From Prorocentrum cordatum (Eukaryota; Sar; Dinophyceae; Prorocentrales; Prorocentraceae): a stretch of DNA of 64,000 nt. The notes beneath the pieces are model-generated. The model made no database searches and had not been told where the DNA came from. It saw only the letters and a program-made list of their open reading frames with translations. Both the position numbers and the translations under genes were made by a program. Each line of letters opens with the position of its first letter. Within the stretch, counting starts at the first letter, position 1. This document shows, piece after piece, positions 9,464 to 19,267 of the stretch. The stretch is taken from assembly GCA_963575745.1 (NCBI GenBank), contig CAUYUJ010009557.1, positions 101,001-165,000 of the forward strand, read 5' to 3'.

Positions 9464-10110
9464 GACGGTCGTCCAGGGCACAGCTGGCGTGGGTTTTCGT
9501 CGACACCATAAGGGGTGCGCAAGGGGTGGTTCCTGAGGGCGGCGTCTATGCGGGCCATGGCGCAGAGCATAGCAGGCGTGGTACTTTCTCGACACCATCG
9601 GGGGTGCGCAGGGGGTGGTCCCCGAGCGCGGCGTCTATGCGGGCCATGGCGCAGGGCAGAGCAGACGCGGCACTTCTCGACACCATGGACCATAGGGGGT
9701 GCGCAAGGGGTGGTCACCGAGCGCGGCGTTTATGCGGGCCATGGCGCAGGGCATAGCAGGCGTGGGGCTTTGTCGACACCATGGGGGGTGCGCAGGGGGT
9801 GGTCCCCGAGCGCGGCGTCTATGCGGGCCATGGCGCAGGGCAAAGCAAGAGTGGCACTTTCCCGACACCATAGGGAGTGCGCAGGGGGTGGTCCCCGAGC
9901 GCGGCGTCTATGCGGGCCGTGACGGTGGTGCTCAAGGCACATCGGTACGCAAGTTTGCTATCCGTGCCGGTCGTGCTCAGGGCACAGGGGAACGCTGGCG
10001 GAGCAGGCGCGGGGTTCTGTCATAACATTAGGGGGTCCGCAGGTGGTGGTCTCTGAGCGCGGCCGCTATCCGAGCCGGTCGTCCAGGGCGCAAGAGGCGT
10101 GGAATTTTCT
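9464..10110. repeat. 89-bp tandem repeat (unit A)
   Basis: The landmark GT(C/T)TATGCGGGCC recurs at 9544, 9633, 9728, 9817 and 9906, spaced 89, 95, 89 and 89 bp. The 95-bp spacing contains a short extra insert around GGACCATAG. Decayed units continue to ~10110. Frames up to 135 aa on both strands are repeat-derived. The same array in unit B starts at about 21271. Confidence 0.9.
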
Positions 10111-10489
10111 CGATACCCTAGGGGGGGGGGTGCGCAGGGAATGGCCACCAACATCATTATCACATGCTTCACTTCAGCTATCATCACTCCAGCCATAATA
10201 TAAGTAGCGTTTTTTCCTGGAACGCACAGAATCATACCAATACTATGTGTCCTCCTTGGAGGCGCGCGCCCGGCCCGAACACATAATATACCCATCTTAT
10301 AGTATCGGAGATTAGGGGGTGAGATCGCAGTGGAACGGAAAACTCCAAACGGGAAATCGTTTCGTTTCGTTCGTGTCGTGCGTAAGGGCGAGGCAAAGCT
10401 GCGTGGGCGCGCGAGAGGAATGAACCCGCCGTTGCTAGGGCGAAAACAAAACAAATTATTCTCCCCTGTCCGTCCGTCCAGCGGTGGCT
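10111..10489. other. Unique-looking sequence with left part of a dispersed repeat
   Basis: Positions 10245–10282 (GTGTCCTCCTTGGAGGCGCG…) match 62530–62560. The adjoining right half of that repeat lies at 10862–10907. No gene is supported. Confidence 0.45.
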
Positions 10490-10797
10490 CGCGCTGTCCC
10501 GCTGTGTCCCGCGGTGTCCCGTGGTGTCCCGTTGAGTGAGATCGATAATGAGATCGATAGAGAGATCGATGTGGTGGCCCGTGGTGTCCCAAAAAGTTAG
10601 ATCGATAATAAGATCGATCGGTGCCCCGTGGAGCCCCGTGGTGTCCCGCTGAGTGAGATCGATAGTGAGATCGATACTGAAATCGATGTGGTGCCCCGAG
10701 GTGTCCCGCGGTGTCCCAAAAAGTGAAATCGATAGTGAGATCGACAAGTGTCCCATTGTGTCCCGTTGAGTGAGATCGATAATGAGATCCATTGAGT
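10490..10797. repeat. TGTCCC / GAGATCGATA compound minisatellite (unit A)
   Basis: TGTCCCGCGG-type units give way to repeated GAGATCGATAATGAGATCGA blocks separated by GTGGTGCCCCGTGGTGTCCC, about three higher-order units. Every block carries several ATCGAT sites. Isoleucine/aspartate/serine-rich frames on the minus strand are artefacts. Confidence 0.9.
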
Positions 10798-10861
10798 CAA
10801 ATGTTGGTCCCCCCCCCTCTCCCCCCCACAACCTCCTTATCACCCGAAGGGTGGTCGTATA

Positions 10862-11062
10862 CGTATCGTTCCCCGAGCGGTGTGGCCAGAAAGCGCCCGC
10901 CACGACGCAGATGATACAAGATTTCCCGGTGCACGCGTCGCTCCAAGGGGGGCGACGCACACACAGTACTAGTCTTAAGTCGGGCCTGTCCCCTACAGGC
11001 CGCCTTTCGAAGAACAATGAAAAGTAGTCAAAAAACATTCAAACATGATCAACAAATACTCA
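10862..11062. repeat. Dispersed repeat right half plus 2.7-kb-related repeat (unit A)
   Basis: Positions 10862–10907 (ATCGTTCCCCGAGCGGTGTG…) match 62595–62640. Positions 10978–11062 match 2705–2800. No coding content. Confidence 0.55.
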
Positions 11063-11245
11063 AAAATAAATAGGTCCCCCGACTACTTGTTTCGCTATTT
11101 TTGAATCCGGATTCCCTTGCCACAAAATGCCCCAAGCTTTCCGCTCCGTCTTGGAGGCCCTTGGGCCGCCTGGACCTCGTGAGGGGTGCTCTGGAGGCTG
11201 AGACAGCCCCCCTGGCAATCCTGGGGGCACCTTGGGCCCCGTGAG

Positions 11246-11392
11246 GGCTCCTCCTCCTCCTCCTCCTCGTCCTCCTCCTCCTCCTCCTCCTCCTCCTCCA
11301 CCTCCTCCTCCCCCTCCCCCTCCCCCTCCTCCTCCTCCTCCTCCTCCTCCTCGTCCTCCTCCTTTTCCTCCTCCTCCTCCTCCACTCAAGCA
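11246..11392. repeat. (CTC)n microsatellite (unit A)
   Basis: About 145 bp of CTC triplets interrupted by CGT, CCC and TTT. It lies ~140 bp upstream of LINE ORF1. Confidence 0.95.
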
Positions 11393-11530
11393 ACTTGGGC
11401 TCGAGCGCCATTTTGGCATCCGACGCCCAACCTCGCGCCTCCACGTGGTGCTTGGGGGGCTGCGCACTTTCTGTCCACCCTTTCGGACGGCCAGTTGCGT
11501 AGGCGACATTGAGGCTTCGCCCGTGGGCCC

Positions 11531-12629
11531 ATGGCCAAGACATGGAGTACATGTGCGAAATGTCACACTCACGCGTATAACGAGAAGATAATCGCCAACT
11601 CGGGGAAGTGCGGCAAGTGTGACCGTCCAGTTAAGTTGTTCAAGCCCAAGGAGGGAACAGCTTCACAGTCTGCTCAGCAAGGGCTGCAGAACACCAAGGG
11701 GTCGGTCGGGTCCCAGGCGGCATCGGCCACGTCCACCATCCAGGCCATGCCCGCCGCGATGGCGAGGGTGACCGACCCAGCTAGCAGACGAGTGTTTGCG
11801 GAGCGGATCGAGGCTACGGAGCGCGGGATGCAGGCGGCGGGTCATGCCCCAGCGGTCTCGCCGAGCGAAGCAGTTCGACGTGCTGAGGGCGCATGGAAGG
11901 ACACCAAGCAGAAGCACGTGCAGGCGAGCACGGCCGTCTCTCGCTGCGCGGAGAACCTCGCAGCAGCAGAGAGGAAAGAAGGAGGAGGCGGCGCGCGCGC
12001 TGGCGCTGGCGGAGATCAGCAAGCGCACGGCGGCGGTGGCCCTAGCCCGCGAGGCGGGCGTGGGCGTGAGCACCGCAGGCGGCGCTGCCGGCGGCGGCGG
12101 CCCACACGGTGGGGGGGGCGCAGACGCAGAGCAGCAGCCGATGATGAATGTTACATGGGACGAGGAGTTCTTCAAGCAGCTCGACGCACTCGAGTGCACG
12201 GACGATGAGCGGGATGAACTCAAAAAGGTCGAGGCCGAGCTGAAGGCCGTCAAGGAGAGCGTCATCAGCAAAGCCGACGAGGTGCTGAGGTGGAGGACCC
12301 AGGTGCTCGACCTCAGGGCGAAGGCGAAGGAGCGCCTGGACAAGAAGCGGAAGATCGACGGCGGCGACAACGGCGGCGCTGCGGTCTCAGGGGCCGGCGG
12401 CGGCAGCGGCTGCGGCGGCCTCGGGCAGGCGGCGGCGGCGGCGCCCACAGGCCCCCAGGCCGCGGCGGCAGCCGCGTCGCCCACGGCGGCGGCCACAGGG
12501 TCGCCCTCGGAGGGCGAGATCAAGCAGGAGATGGAGCGCATCAGGGCGGCCTCAGCGGCGGCCAAGGAGGCAGCCGAGGCGGTCGCGGGGGCGACCCCTG
12601 GGGCGGCGGCGCCTGCCGCGCCAGCGTGA
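11531..12629 (+). pseudogene. LINE ORF1 (zinc-motif, coiled-coil protein), copy A
   Basis: From the ATG at 11531 the frame opens MAKTWSTCAKCHTHAY…, giving a CxxC at residues 8–11 and a second CxxC (CGKC) about 20 residues on, a zinc-ribbon-like pair. Basic and Ala/Glu-rich helical sequence follows. Near 11950–11990 the sense frame moves from frame 2 to frame 3. There it continues as EEFFKQLDALECTDDERDEL and a Lys/Glu/Arg-rich, probably coiled-coil stretch, then an Ala/Gly-rich tail ending at 12629. ORF1 proteins of LINEs bind their own RNA, and that role is inferred here. The shift may be real decay or a sequencing error, since copy B shares it. Confidence 0.65.
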
Positions 12630-12736
12630 GGCGGCGCGGCGGCAGCAGGCCCAGCGGCGTCTGCTGCCACCCAGCCGCTCGAGCCGTCCAAGAGAAGCTG
12701 CCGTCGGAGAGCGACGGCGACACTTCCGTGTGCATG

Positions 12737-12748
12737 TTTTTTTTTCAG
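12737..12748 (+). promoter_or_regulatory. T-run plus CAG, splice-acceptor-like, before ORF2 (copy A)
   Basis: Nine T residues directly followed by CAG lie 14 bp before the first conserved ORF2 codons. Copy B has 15 T then GCAG at 24544–24562. A polypyrimidine–AG is what a 3' splice acceptor, including a spliced-leader trans-splice acceptor, would look like. It could equally be a slippage-prone homopolymer. Confidence 0.3.
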
Positions 12749-12761
12749 CAACGTCACCACG

Positions 12762-13570
12762 CTGAGCAACAAGACGTGGGGCTATCTAAGCTCGGAGTCG
12801 ACGTCGGCCAAGTATGAGTACATCGGCGTGGTGGAGTCTCACATCGGCGCCCACGCGAGGGCCAAGTGGTCCCGTCGAGCCAGGGCGTTGAAGCTCAAGT
12901 ATTTCGACAACCCTGCGAGATCGACTGGTCGGGGTACCTCCAAGGCAGCGGAGGGGCGCGCCTACGAGGGCGGGGAGATCATGTTGACGCGGGGACATAT
13001 TTCAACCCATCGTGTTTTTGGCAAGCCGCGTGAGAGCGCCAACAACTATTGTGCAGATGGCTCAGATGCTCTCGACGGTTGCCTGCCCACATGAGTCCAT
13101 CTGAATGGTTTCTCACTGCTTGTGGTACTGTTTTTTTGCACGCCCGTCAGTAGAATTCTCAGGCATCAATTCAGCCAGATTGGCCAAACTAGGTGCGTTT
13201 CTCTCGTCAGTGAAGCTGCCGTGGCTTGTCACAGGTGACTTCAGCATGGATGTTGCGAAATTTCAGAGATCTGCATTTTGTCGTCGCGTCGGAGGCGTGA
13301 TACGTCGGGCTGATGCGGAATGCACGTGCATCGGGAGTGCAGGTAGCTCACGCATCGATTTCGTCATGGCTTCAGAGTGCTGTCTTCCATACATTCGCAG
13401 TCTCACTCCAGTTGTTGACACTCCATGGGTTCCACGCATCGGACTTGAATTACGTTTGAGAGGATCAGGTGAACAATTGCTATGCAGATCGTTGCTCGTC
13501 GCTCCCAGATTGCCGCAAGTTCCAAGGCCGTCTGTTGCACCCACGGCTGGGTCGAAGTCTAGCGCTAAGA
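12762..13570 (+). pseudogene. LINE ORF2 endonuclease (EEP/APE-type) domain, copy A
   Basis: The N-terminal piece in frame 3 (to 13094) includes VVESHIG, the usual catalytic-Glu motif, and a Gly-rich EGGEI-like segment. After a shift near a T7 run (13131) frame 1 carries PWLVTGDFSMD (the GDxN-type motif), GSSRIDFVM (the S-x-x-D motif) and VDTPWVPRIGLEL, where the expected catalytic His of the last motif reads Arg. The domain would nick target DNA for target-primed reverse transcription. The initiator ATG seen in copy B (24576) is replaced by CTG here (12762). Loss of that His and the frameshift suggest it is dead. Confidence 0.75.
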
Positions 13571-14815
13571 AGATTGAGCAGGCAGAGCGTGCGCAGAAAA
13601 AGAAAGAGCGTCTGACCAATGAGTGCGATTTGCTGCATGGCGATATTTTTGCTAGCAAGCCCAATCCCGAGCCTTCCGAACCTGGAGGTCTCGACCCTTC
13701 CGCTGGAAGTTCCGCTGTTTTTCGTCGCAGGTCGATCCTCTGGGGGAAGAAGGCTTCGAGGAGCTTTGCGGTTGAGGAAGAGGGCCCCTGGGCCGACGAG
13801 TCCTCGTTTAAACCAGCCTCTAGAGTTTCAGAGTCTCTCAGTAGCCCCCCTTCTGGCGCGACCAGAGCGTCTTGGATTCCCTCGGCGACGCCAGGAGGGG
13901 GCGCAGAAATTCGGAGTGATGAGAATGGTTCGCCCCCCCCCAGCCGAGCGTCCACGGAACGACGGTCCCCTGGAGGGGGTCAACGATCATCTCACCCCTG
14001 CTGGTGCTGCTGCTACTCCTGCCCCTCTCCCGTCTTTCGCTATTCCCTCCTCCTCCTCGTGGGTAGACGCTTTGGCTCAAGTCCCCTGGACTGCACGCTC
14101 TATTCACGAAGTTTGGCCACCTATTAGTCCATCGCTTGCCTTTCAGTCTGGCGCGCGGCATGTGATTCCCATCAGTGGGGCTTTCTCGCGGTGGATTGCG
14201 GCTACAGGGTTGACCATCGCAGCTCATCATGATGTCGCAGCGCCAGATCGGTCACGGGCAGTCGGCTGCGAGTTACGAGTGCTTTCTGTCAAACAAGCCG
14301 AGCACGTTCGGCAAGAGCCGCTTCGTGACGGTATTTTTACGTGGTGGTCCAGGATTCACAATATTGTTCAGCGTGTACCCCGGCATCGCAGGCGCAGCAA
14401 TGACACTGTGCAGCTGGGTGATCTATCATCTGCTGCCGTTCGGCTCGCCGATCAGCCCGTCGACGGAGCAGGCACTGCACATCCTGCGCACTTCGGCTCG
14501 TGGCAGGGTCTGTTGCAGGACCTCAGGCGCGCCCTCGAGCTCAACATCGACGAGCTGGGCGCGCTGGAGGAAAAAACTTTCAGAGCTTCGAGGCGCGCGC
14601 AGAATCGGGCTGCGGCATTGTCCTTGAAAGACTTCCAGCACTGGTTCAGCAGTCTTGACTCACAGGGGCAAGTCTTTAGATCGCTGAAGGACCCAGACCC
14701 AGAACGAAATGAACTCCACGACCTCGACGGTTCGGTTCGAGTGCATCCCAAGGACATTGTTGACCGTAAGGTCGTTCGCTATCATGAGTCATGGCATTCG
14801 GAGGTCACATCGTGA
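13571..14815 (+). pseudogene. LINE ORF2 linker between endonuclease and RT, copy A
   Basis: The coding sense passes from frame 1 to frame 2 near a T5 run at about 13718. A Pro/Ser-rich part is followed by helical sequence with repeated Arg/Leu/Glu and the phrases NIDELGALEEKTF and LKDFQHWFSSLDSQ, ending in TGA at 14813–14815. In these elements the region between endonuclease and RT is long, poorly conserved and contains a W-rich helical stretch just before RT. The TGA is also present in copy B (26631–26633), so it predates the duplication or is a shared readthrough/termination point. Confidence 0.55.
14063..14081 (+). other. Spliced-leader-like 19-mer inside ORF2 (copy A)
   Basis: GTAGACGCTTTGGCTCAAG matches 16 of 19 bases of the 3' part of the dinoflagellate spliced leader (GTAGCCATTTTGGCTCAAG, recalled from general knowledge), including its last 11 bases. 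It lies after a C/T-rich tract. The same 19-mer is in copy B at 25881–25899. It also reads through as plausible ORF2 coding sequence, so chance is possible. Confidence 0.25.
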
Positions 14816-14833
14816 GATGGGGTTCTAGCCACG

Positions 14834-16373
14834 ATGACGACTATCAGGAGCAGGGCCGAGGTGGAGCAGCTCGTGCCCTTGGAGGTTCCTGATGTTCGGG
14901 CAGCGCTCTCTCGCATGAAGGCGCGAGCGGGCCTGGGCATCGACAGGCTCTCTCCGACCGACATGGAGAGATTGCCTGACGAGGGCATCCAGTGCCTCTG
15001 CGACCTCTTCCGCATGATCGAGGAGGGCCTCTCCTGGCCTTGGCAGGTCATGTGCGTGGTCGGCAAGCTGCTCGGCAAGAAGTCGGGCGGCGACCGCGTG
15101 ATCGGCCTGATCGCCATGATGTGCCGAGTCTTGTCCATGGCCAGGGAGGCGCAGATGAAGGGGTGGTCAGCCATCCAGGCTGAGACAGACCACTGGGACG
15201 CAGCCATCGCGGGCAACAGCGCCTTGCGGGAGGCGTTCGTTCGAGCGCTGCAGGACGAGGCTCACTCTCGCTTGGACATCCCGCATGGCCAGACAGTGGT
15301 AGATATTGCTTCTTTCTGCGATTCCATAGAATGGGAGCCTTGGGCGCTGCGCGCCATGCACAAAGGATTTCCAGCAGTCATTTTGCACCTGGAGATCCAG
15401 ATTTGCCTAGCGCCTCGGATGTTGGAGCAGATCGACTCCTTCAATGAACCTTTCCAGGTGACGCGTTCGGTGGTGCAAGGGCTGAGGAACGGCACTCGGT
15501 TTGCCAAGTGCCTCACAGCCTACGTGTGCCAGCGCCTATGCCAGGCGCATGTATCTTTGAGTGAGCGCATCTGGACCGACGATTTATCCCAACGAGTGAT
15601 GGGCTCGAGGCAGCATGCGAGGACGACGCTCATCACGGGCGCGCTGTCGACGACCAGGCTTTTTTTCCAAGCTGCAGTTGTCCATCGCAGACAAGAGCGT
15701 TGTGTTATGTTCTCACCGCAGTGACGCTCAGGTGGTCGAGCGCGTCCCCAGGAAGAAGGGCGTCACGCTCCGCGCCGCGCTGATGACGGCCTACCCCGGG
15801 GTGGACTTTTCCTGCGGCAAGCGGCAGGGGCGAGCGACGGTCAGGCAGAGGGCGTTCAAGTCCAGCAAGGCGCACGGGCGGCTGCGGAGGTTCGCCCAGG
15901 CTGCCAGGCGCTGGGCGGTGTCAGCCAAGCTCCAGCGCGCGGGGCCGCAGGCGGCATCCGTCGACGGGCGTCGCGTGCACGGACAGTTCGGTTCGGTGCT
16001 GCAGACCCAGCGCCGCAGGCTCGGCGCCGCCGCGGGATCGGCCAAGAGGGGTCGGTGCCTCACGACGCTGATGGCGCTTCGACTTCCAGGGGGTGACCCT
16101 GGAGTGCAGCTCCCGCGGCAGTGTCTACCCCAATGGCTGAGTGTGTGGTTGACTGGCCCTCAGATTCGATCAGCGATTGTTCGGGCTTGGAACCGAGCCG
16201 TCGCCCACCTTTCCAGTCTCCCAGATGGCCAACGAATGCGTCACATTCGAGGGCCCATGGCGACAATGATTATGCATCGGCTGGAAGCTGTGTGGAAGCC
16301 GACCTCACCGACAGAATGGGGTGCCTCATGGCGGTTCTTCGATGTCACACTCTTGGCAGTTTCACGGGAGTGA
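14834..16373 (+). pseudogene. LINE ORF2 reverse transcriptase domain, copy A
   Basis: Frame 2 (to 15724) shows the RT blocks in order: ARAGLGIDRLSP; VVGKLLGKKSGGDRVIGLI (fingers); VVDIASFCDSIEW with downstream GFPAVILHLEI (motif A region, conserved Asp present); RSVVQGLRNGTRF (motif B); and RIWTDDLSQRV, where the DD of motif C is kept but the preceding aromatic is Thr. A +1 shift near the T7 run at 15660 moves to frame 3, which continues with LQLSIADKSVVLCS and a basic stretch ending RRVHGQFGSVLQ, typical of the thumb and connection. Motif content says RT; the frameshift breaks the thumb away from the palm. Confidence 0.8.
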
Positions 16374-16379
16374 CTTTGA

Positions 16380-17298
16380 GGCGCTGGATCAAGCAGGTCC
16401 TCTTCTTGATGAGTTTCAGCGAACACGAGAGCTTCAGCAGTGGCGAATAGCAGCTACGCAGTTCTGCGGCGAGGGCGTCGCCGACGGCGTAGACCTGGCC
16501 TCGCTGCAGGCCATGATCCACGACCTGCAGGACGCCAGGAAGGGCAAGCAGCTTTCGGAGCTGCTCGTCTCGATCGCGACGGGCGGTTGCTGGACACGTA
16601 AACGGAGCTTTCAGGCTAACTTGTGCAGCTCATCGGACTGCCTTCGTTGCGGGAAAAGGGCCAGAGACTCCTTTGCATAGATGTTGGACGTGTGAGGCTA
16701 ACGCCAGTTCCGTGTCCAAAGCGTATGCTGATTCCAATGACCTTCTCACCCAGGCTACTTCTGAGTCGGACGCGTTTCCGTGCTTTTGGATGCGGGGCCT
16801 CACCCCCTCGTCTTGGACTTTTGTTCCTCCTCCTCCTTCCGAAGAGACCATTCTCGGGGGCAACTGGCTCGGAGGCTCTTTGGAGGAGGGCTGTCTAGGC
16901 GCGGGCTCGTCACTGGAGCCTTTGGTCCTTTTTGGGGACGCCTCGGGGGGCAAAAATACCCACGACGCTAGGCTACGTAAGGTACGGCTGGCCGTTGCTA
17001 GTGTCGCTTGCTACGTTCCACCTGCTTTGGGGCCTTTTTATCATGGGGCCGCTCCCTGGGGCCTCCCCGAGTGTTCCGAGAGGCGAGCTCCTAGCTTTCC
17101 TTTGGGCCCTCCGCTATTCGGTCGGAGTGCTAGTGTATGTAACTGATTGTGCTGAGGTGGCGAGGGGGTGGTACTCCGAGCTTTTCCGCAGACCCGAGGG
17201 GCCACAGGCCGATCTCTGGAGAGGTTGGCAAGGTCCTTCAGCGGCAAGCTCGGCATCCGACTAGTATAATAATCATGCAAGTCTCCTCGCATCCCAGT
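16380..17298 (+). pseudogene. LINE ORF2 Cys/His motif and truncated RNase H, copy A
   Basis: Frame 1 gives a helical segment and SSSDCLRCGKRARDSF. A shift near 16675 gives frame 2 with HRCWTC, together a CxxC…HxxxC-type motif. Frame 2 then carries LVLFGDASGG (first RNase H Asp). Frame 3 carries GYVRYGW, PRGELLAFLWAL (catalytic Glu) and VYVTDCAEV (second Asp). Sequence then jumps at the duplication junction just after the VSSHPSP codons, so the last catalytic block is missing. It is present in copy B. Confidence 0.75.
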
Positions 17299-17303
17299 CC
17301 GCG

Positions 17304-17405
17304 GGGGGGGGGGTCACTACCGGTTGGAACCCCCCCCCCCCCCCTCCCCCCCCCCTCGAAAACCGGAGGGGGGTCACTACCGGTTCGACCCCCCCCCACG
17401 CACCG
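17304..17405. repeat. Poly-G/C tracts with GGTCACTACCGG motifs (left bracket, unit B)
   Basis: Two motif copies begin at about 17312 (GGTTGGAAC variant) and 17375, separated by a long C run. It is shorter than the unit A counterpart because the duplication began inside that bracket. Confidence 0.75.
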
Positions 17406-17416
17406 CCAGCAAACGA

Positions 17417-18030
17417 CTCCCGGTCCCTACCACCGCTCGCATCACATCCCCCACTGTTGTTCCCAGCACCACTGTCCTCACCACCACTGTCCCCACTGGT
17501 TCCACCACCGTCCCTATTGTCCCCACCAATGCCCCCACCACTGTCGCACTGTCCCCACTGTTCCCACAACTGTTCCCACCACGGTTCCACTCTCCCCACT
17601 GTCTCCACGGACCCAACCACTGCCTATCCCCATTGTCCCCACTGTCCCACTGACTCCTCCGCTGTCCCACTGAGCTGTCCCACTGTTTCCACCACTGTCC
17701 CCACTGTCCCCACCACTGTCCCCACTGTACCTCTGTCCCATTGTCCCACCGCCGTCCTCGCCACCGCCTTTACCAGTGTCTCCACCACCATTGTACCCTC
17801 CACTGTCCCAGTGTTTCCACCTCATTCCCACTGTCCCCACACCACTGTCCCCACCACCACCGTTCCCACCACTGTCCACTGTCCCCCCTGTTCCCACCAT
17901 TGTCCCCACCACTGTCCCCACCACTACCGTCCCCACCACTGTCCCACTGTCCCCCCACTGTCCCCACCACTGTCCCGCTGTCCCCTCACCACTGTCCCCA
18001 CCAACACCGTCCCCACCACTGTCCGCACCC
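17417..18030. repeat. CCACTGTCC minisatellite (unit B)
   Basis: Same array as in unit A, differing by a few bases and a 2-bp indel near 17630. Confidence 0.9.
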
Positions 18031-18047
18031 CCACTCGGTTTTCGAGG

Positions 18048-18210
18048 GGGGGGGGGGGGTTCGAACCGGTAGTGACCCCCCCCCCTTTTCATGATGAGCT
18101 GGGGGGGGGGGGGGAGGGGTTCGACCGGTAGTGACCCCCCCCGGTTTTCCGGAGGGGGGGGGGGGGGGAGGGGTTCGAACCGGTAGTGACCCCCCCCGGT
18201 TTTCCGCCAG
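18048..18210. repeat. Poly-G right bracket, expanded (unit B)
   Basis: Three inverted GGTTCGAACC/GGTTCGACC–GGTAGTGACC motifs near 18060, 18119 and 18178, against fewer in unit A. Intervening G runs reach 12 or more. Confidence 0.75.
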
Positions 18211-18227
18211 CAGCGGTAGAACACGCT

Positions 18228-18400
18228 CTTTCATATATATGTATATATATATATATGTATATGCAGGTGGGTAGGTAAGCATGTATGCCTGCATAGTTAC
18301 AGTGTGTATATATATATACAAATAAACAAACATAACTAAATGACGATATACATACTACATATATGTATATATATATACATGTATATACACATATATAGAG
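18228..18400. repeat. TA/GTAT microsatellite (unit B)
   Basis: Shorter TA runs than the unit A counterpart, otherwise the same order. Confidence 0.9.
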
Positions 18401-19267
18401 TGCCCGGTGCGGAACGTTCCCCCTGGGATCGCTCATCCTGGGGGGTTCGTGCAATACCGCCAGCGCGGGCTGGTACGAAACCCACGGGATGCACGAGCCC
18501 CCCCGGGAAAACCCTGCACCGCAGGTGCGGACCAGTACGAACCGCTCGGGATTTTGGGACTCTATGTGAAAATCGGAACCTCCGAGATGCTGGGGACCTC
18601 AGGGCGATTGTGGGAGCGCCCGGGGGGCGCTTACGCGCGCTTAAGAATCCCCATGAAATTCTCCGGATGCCATAAGAAATCCGCCAGAATTCCTGTGTCA
18701 TCCCCAAAATCCTGGAGGATTCGTCAGGACTTGTCCGGGATCCTCAGACCTTTGAAATTTTAAACACTTCCCCCAGGAGTCTTTTTCAACGCCAAAAGGG
18801 AGACCGACTCCCTAATCTCACAAGGGTTGCACCCATCCCTCGCTCCCACACGAGGGGGGTCCTGGTGCGCCCAGTGCGCCCAGTACCGCTCCCTCTTCCC
18901 GAGGCCACATGTCCTAGTAACATGCGACAGATTCGCGCTCCCGAAGCCCAACTGCCTCCAAGACGACACAATATCGCCTCAAGACGGGCCACTCTGGCCT
19001 CAGGACGGCCCAAGTTTGCTTCAAGACGGCCAACGAGGCCTTCGAGGCAGCCCAAGAAAACCCAGAGAGTCTGAGGGACCCATGAAGCAATTTGTTGGGC
19101 TTCAGATAGGTCTGGTTATGACCTCCCCTGGTTCAAGATGGCCCCAGGGAGGGCCCAGGCGGCTTCCAAAATGGCCCCAGTAGAGCCCCAGTAAACTGCC
19201 GCCAAGAAAGAATCTCTCTTAGCGCGGTTAACGCCAGGGTCTACTCAGCCTGAACCCGAGCTTCGAT
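18401..19267. other. No gene seen (copy of 6595–7461)
   Basis: Only scattered single-base differences from unit A. The CAAGACGG-type units and GGTACGAA phrases are retained. No frame of interest. Confidence 0.4.

Larger units (their letters stand above)
11531..17298 (+). mobile_element. Non-LTR retrotransposon (LINE), copy A, 3'-truncated by duplication junction
   Basis: Domains appear in LINE order on the plus strand: ORF1 with CxxC pairs (11531–12629), APE-type endonuclease (12762–13560), linker, reverse transcriptase (14834–15724 and 15615–16370), Cys/His motif and RNase H (16380–17265). The element stops mid-RNase H at the tandem-duplication junction, whereas copy B runs on to 29749. At least five frame changes and one in-frame TGA (14813) break it. 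The family call rests on motif order and spacing read by eye. The nearest relatives I would expect are dinoflagellate LINEs. Confidence 0.85.
5542..17303 (+). repeat. Tandem segmental duplication, unit A (~11.8 kb)
   Basis: Matches 17304–29114 almost base for base in the same order. The offset drifts from 11767 to 11818 through small indels, mostly in C/G and T runs. The left edge lies in the poly-C region near 5542. The right edge is the CCCAGTCCGCGGG sequence near 17303, after which unit B restarts with poly-G and GGTCACTACCGG. By eye there are only a few differences per kilobase. An assembly artefact joining two haplotypes cannot be excluded. Confidence 0.9.

Noticed and set aside
11060-11572. 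Poly-Gly, poly-Glu, poly-Arg, poly-Ser or poly-Pro proteins upstream of LINE ORF1
   Set aside because: All are readings of the same (CTC)n array in different frames.
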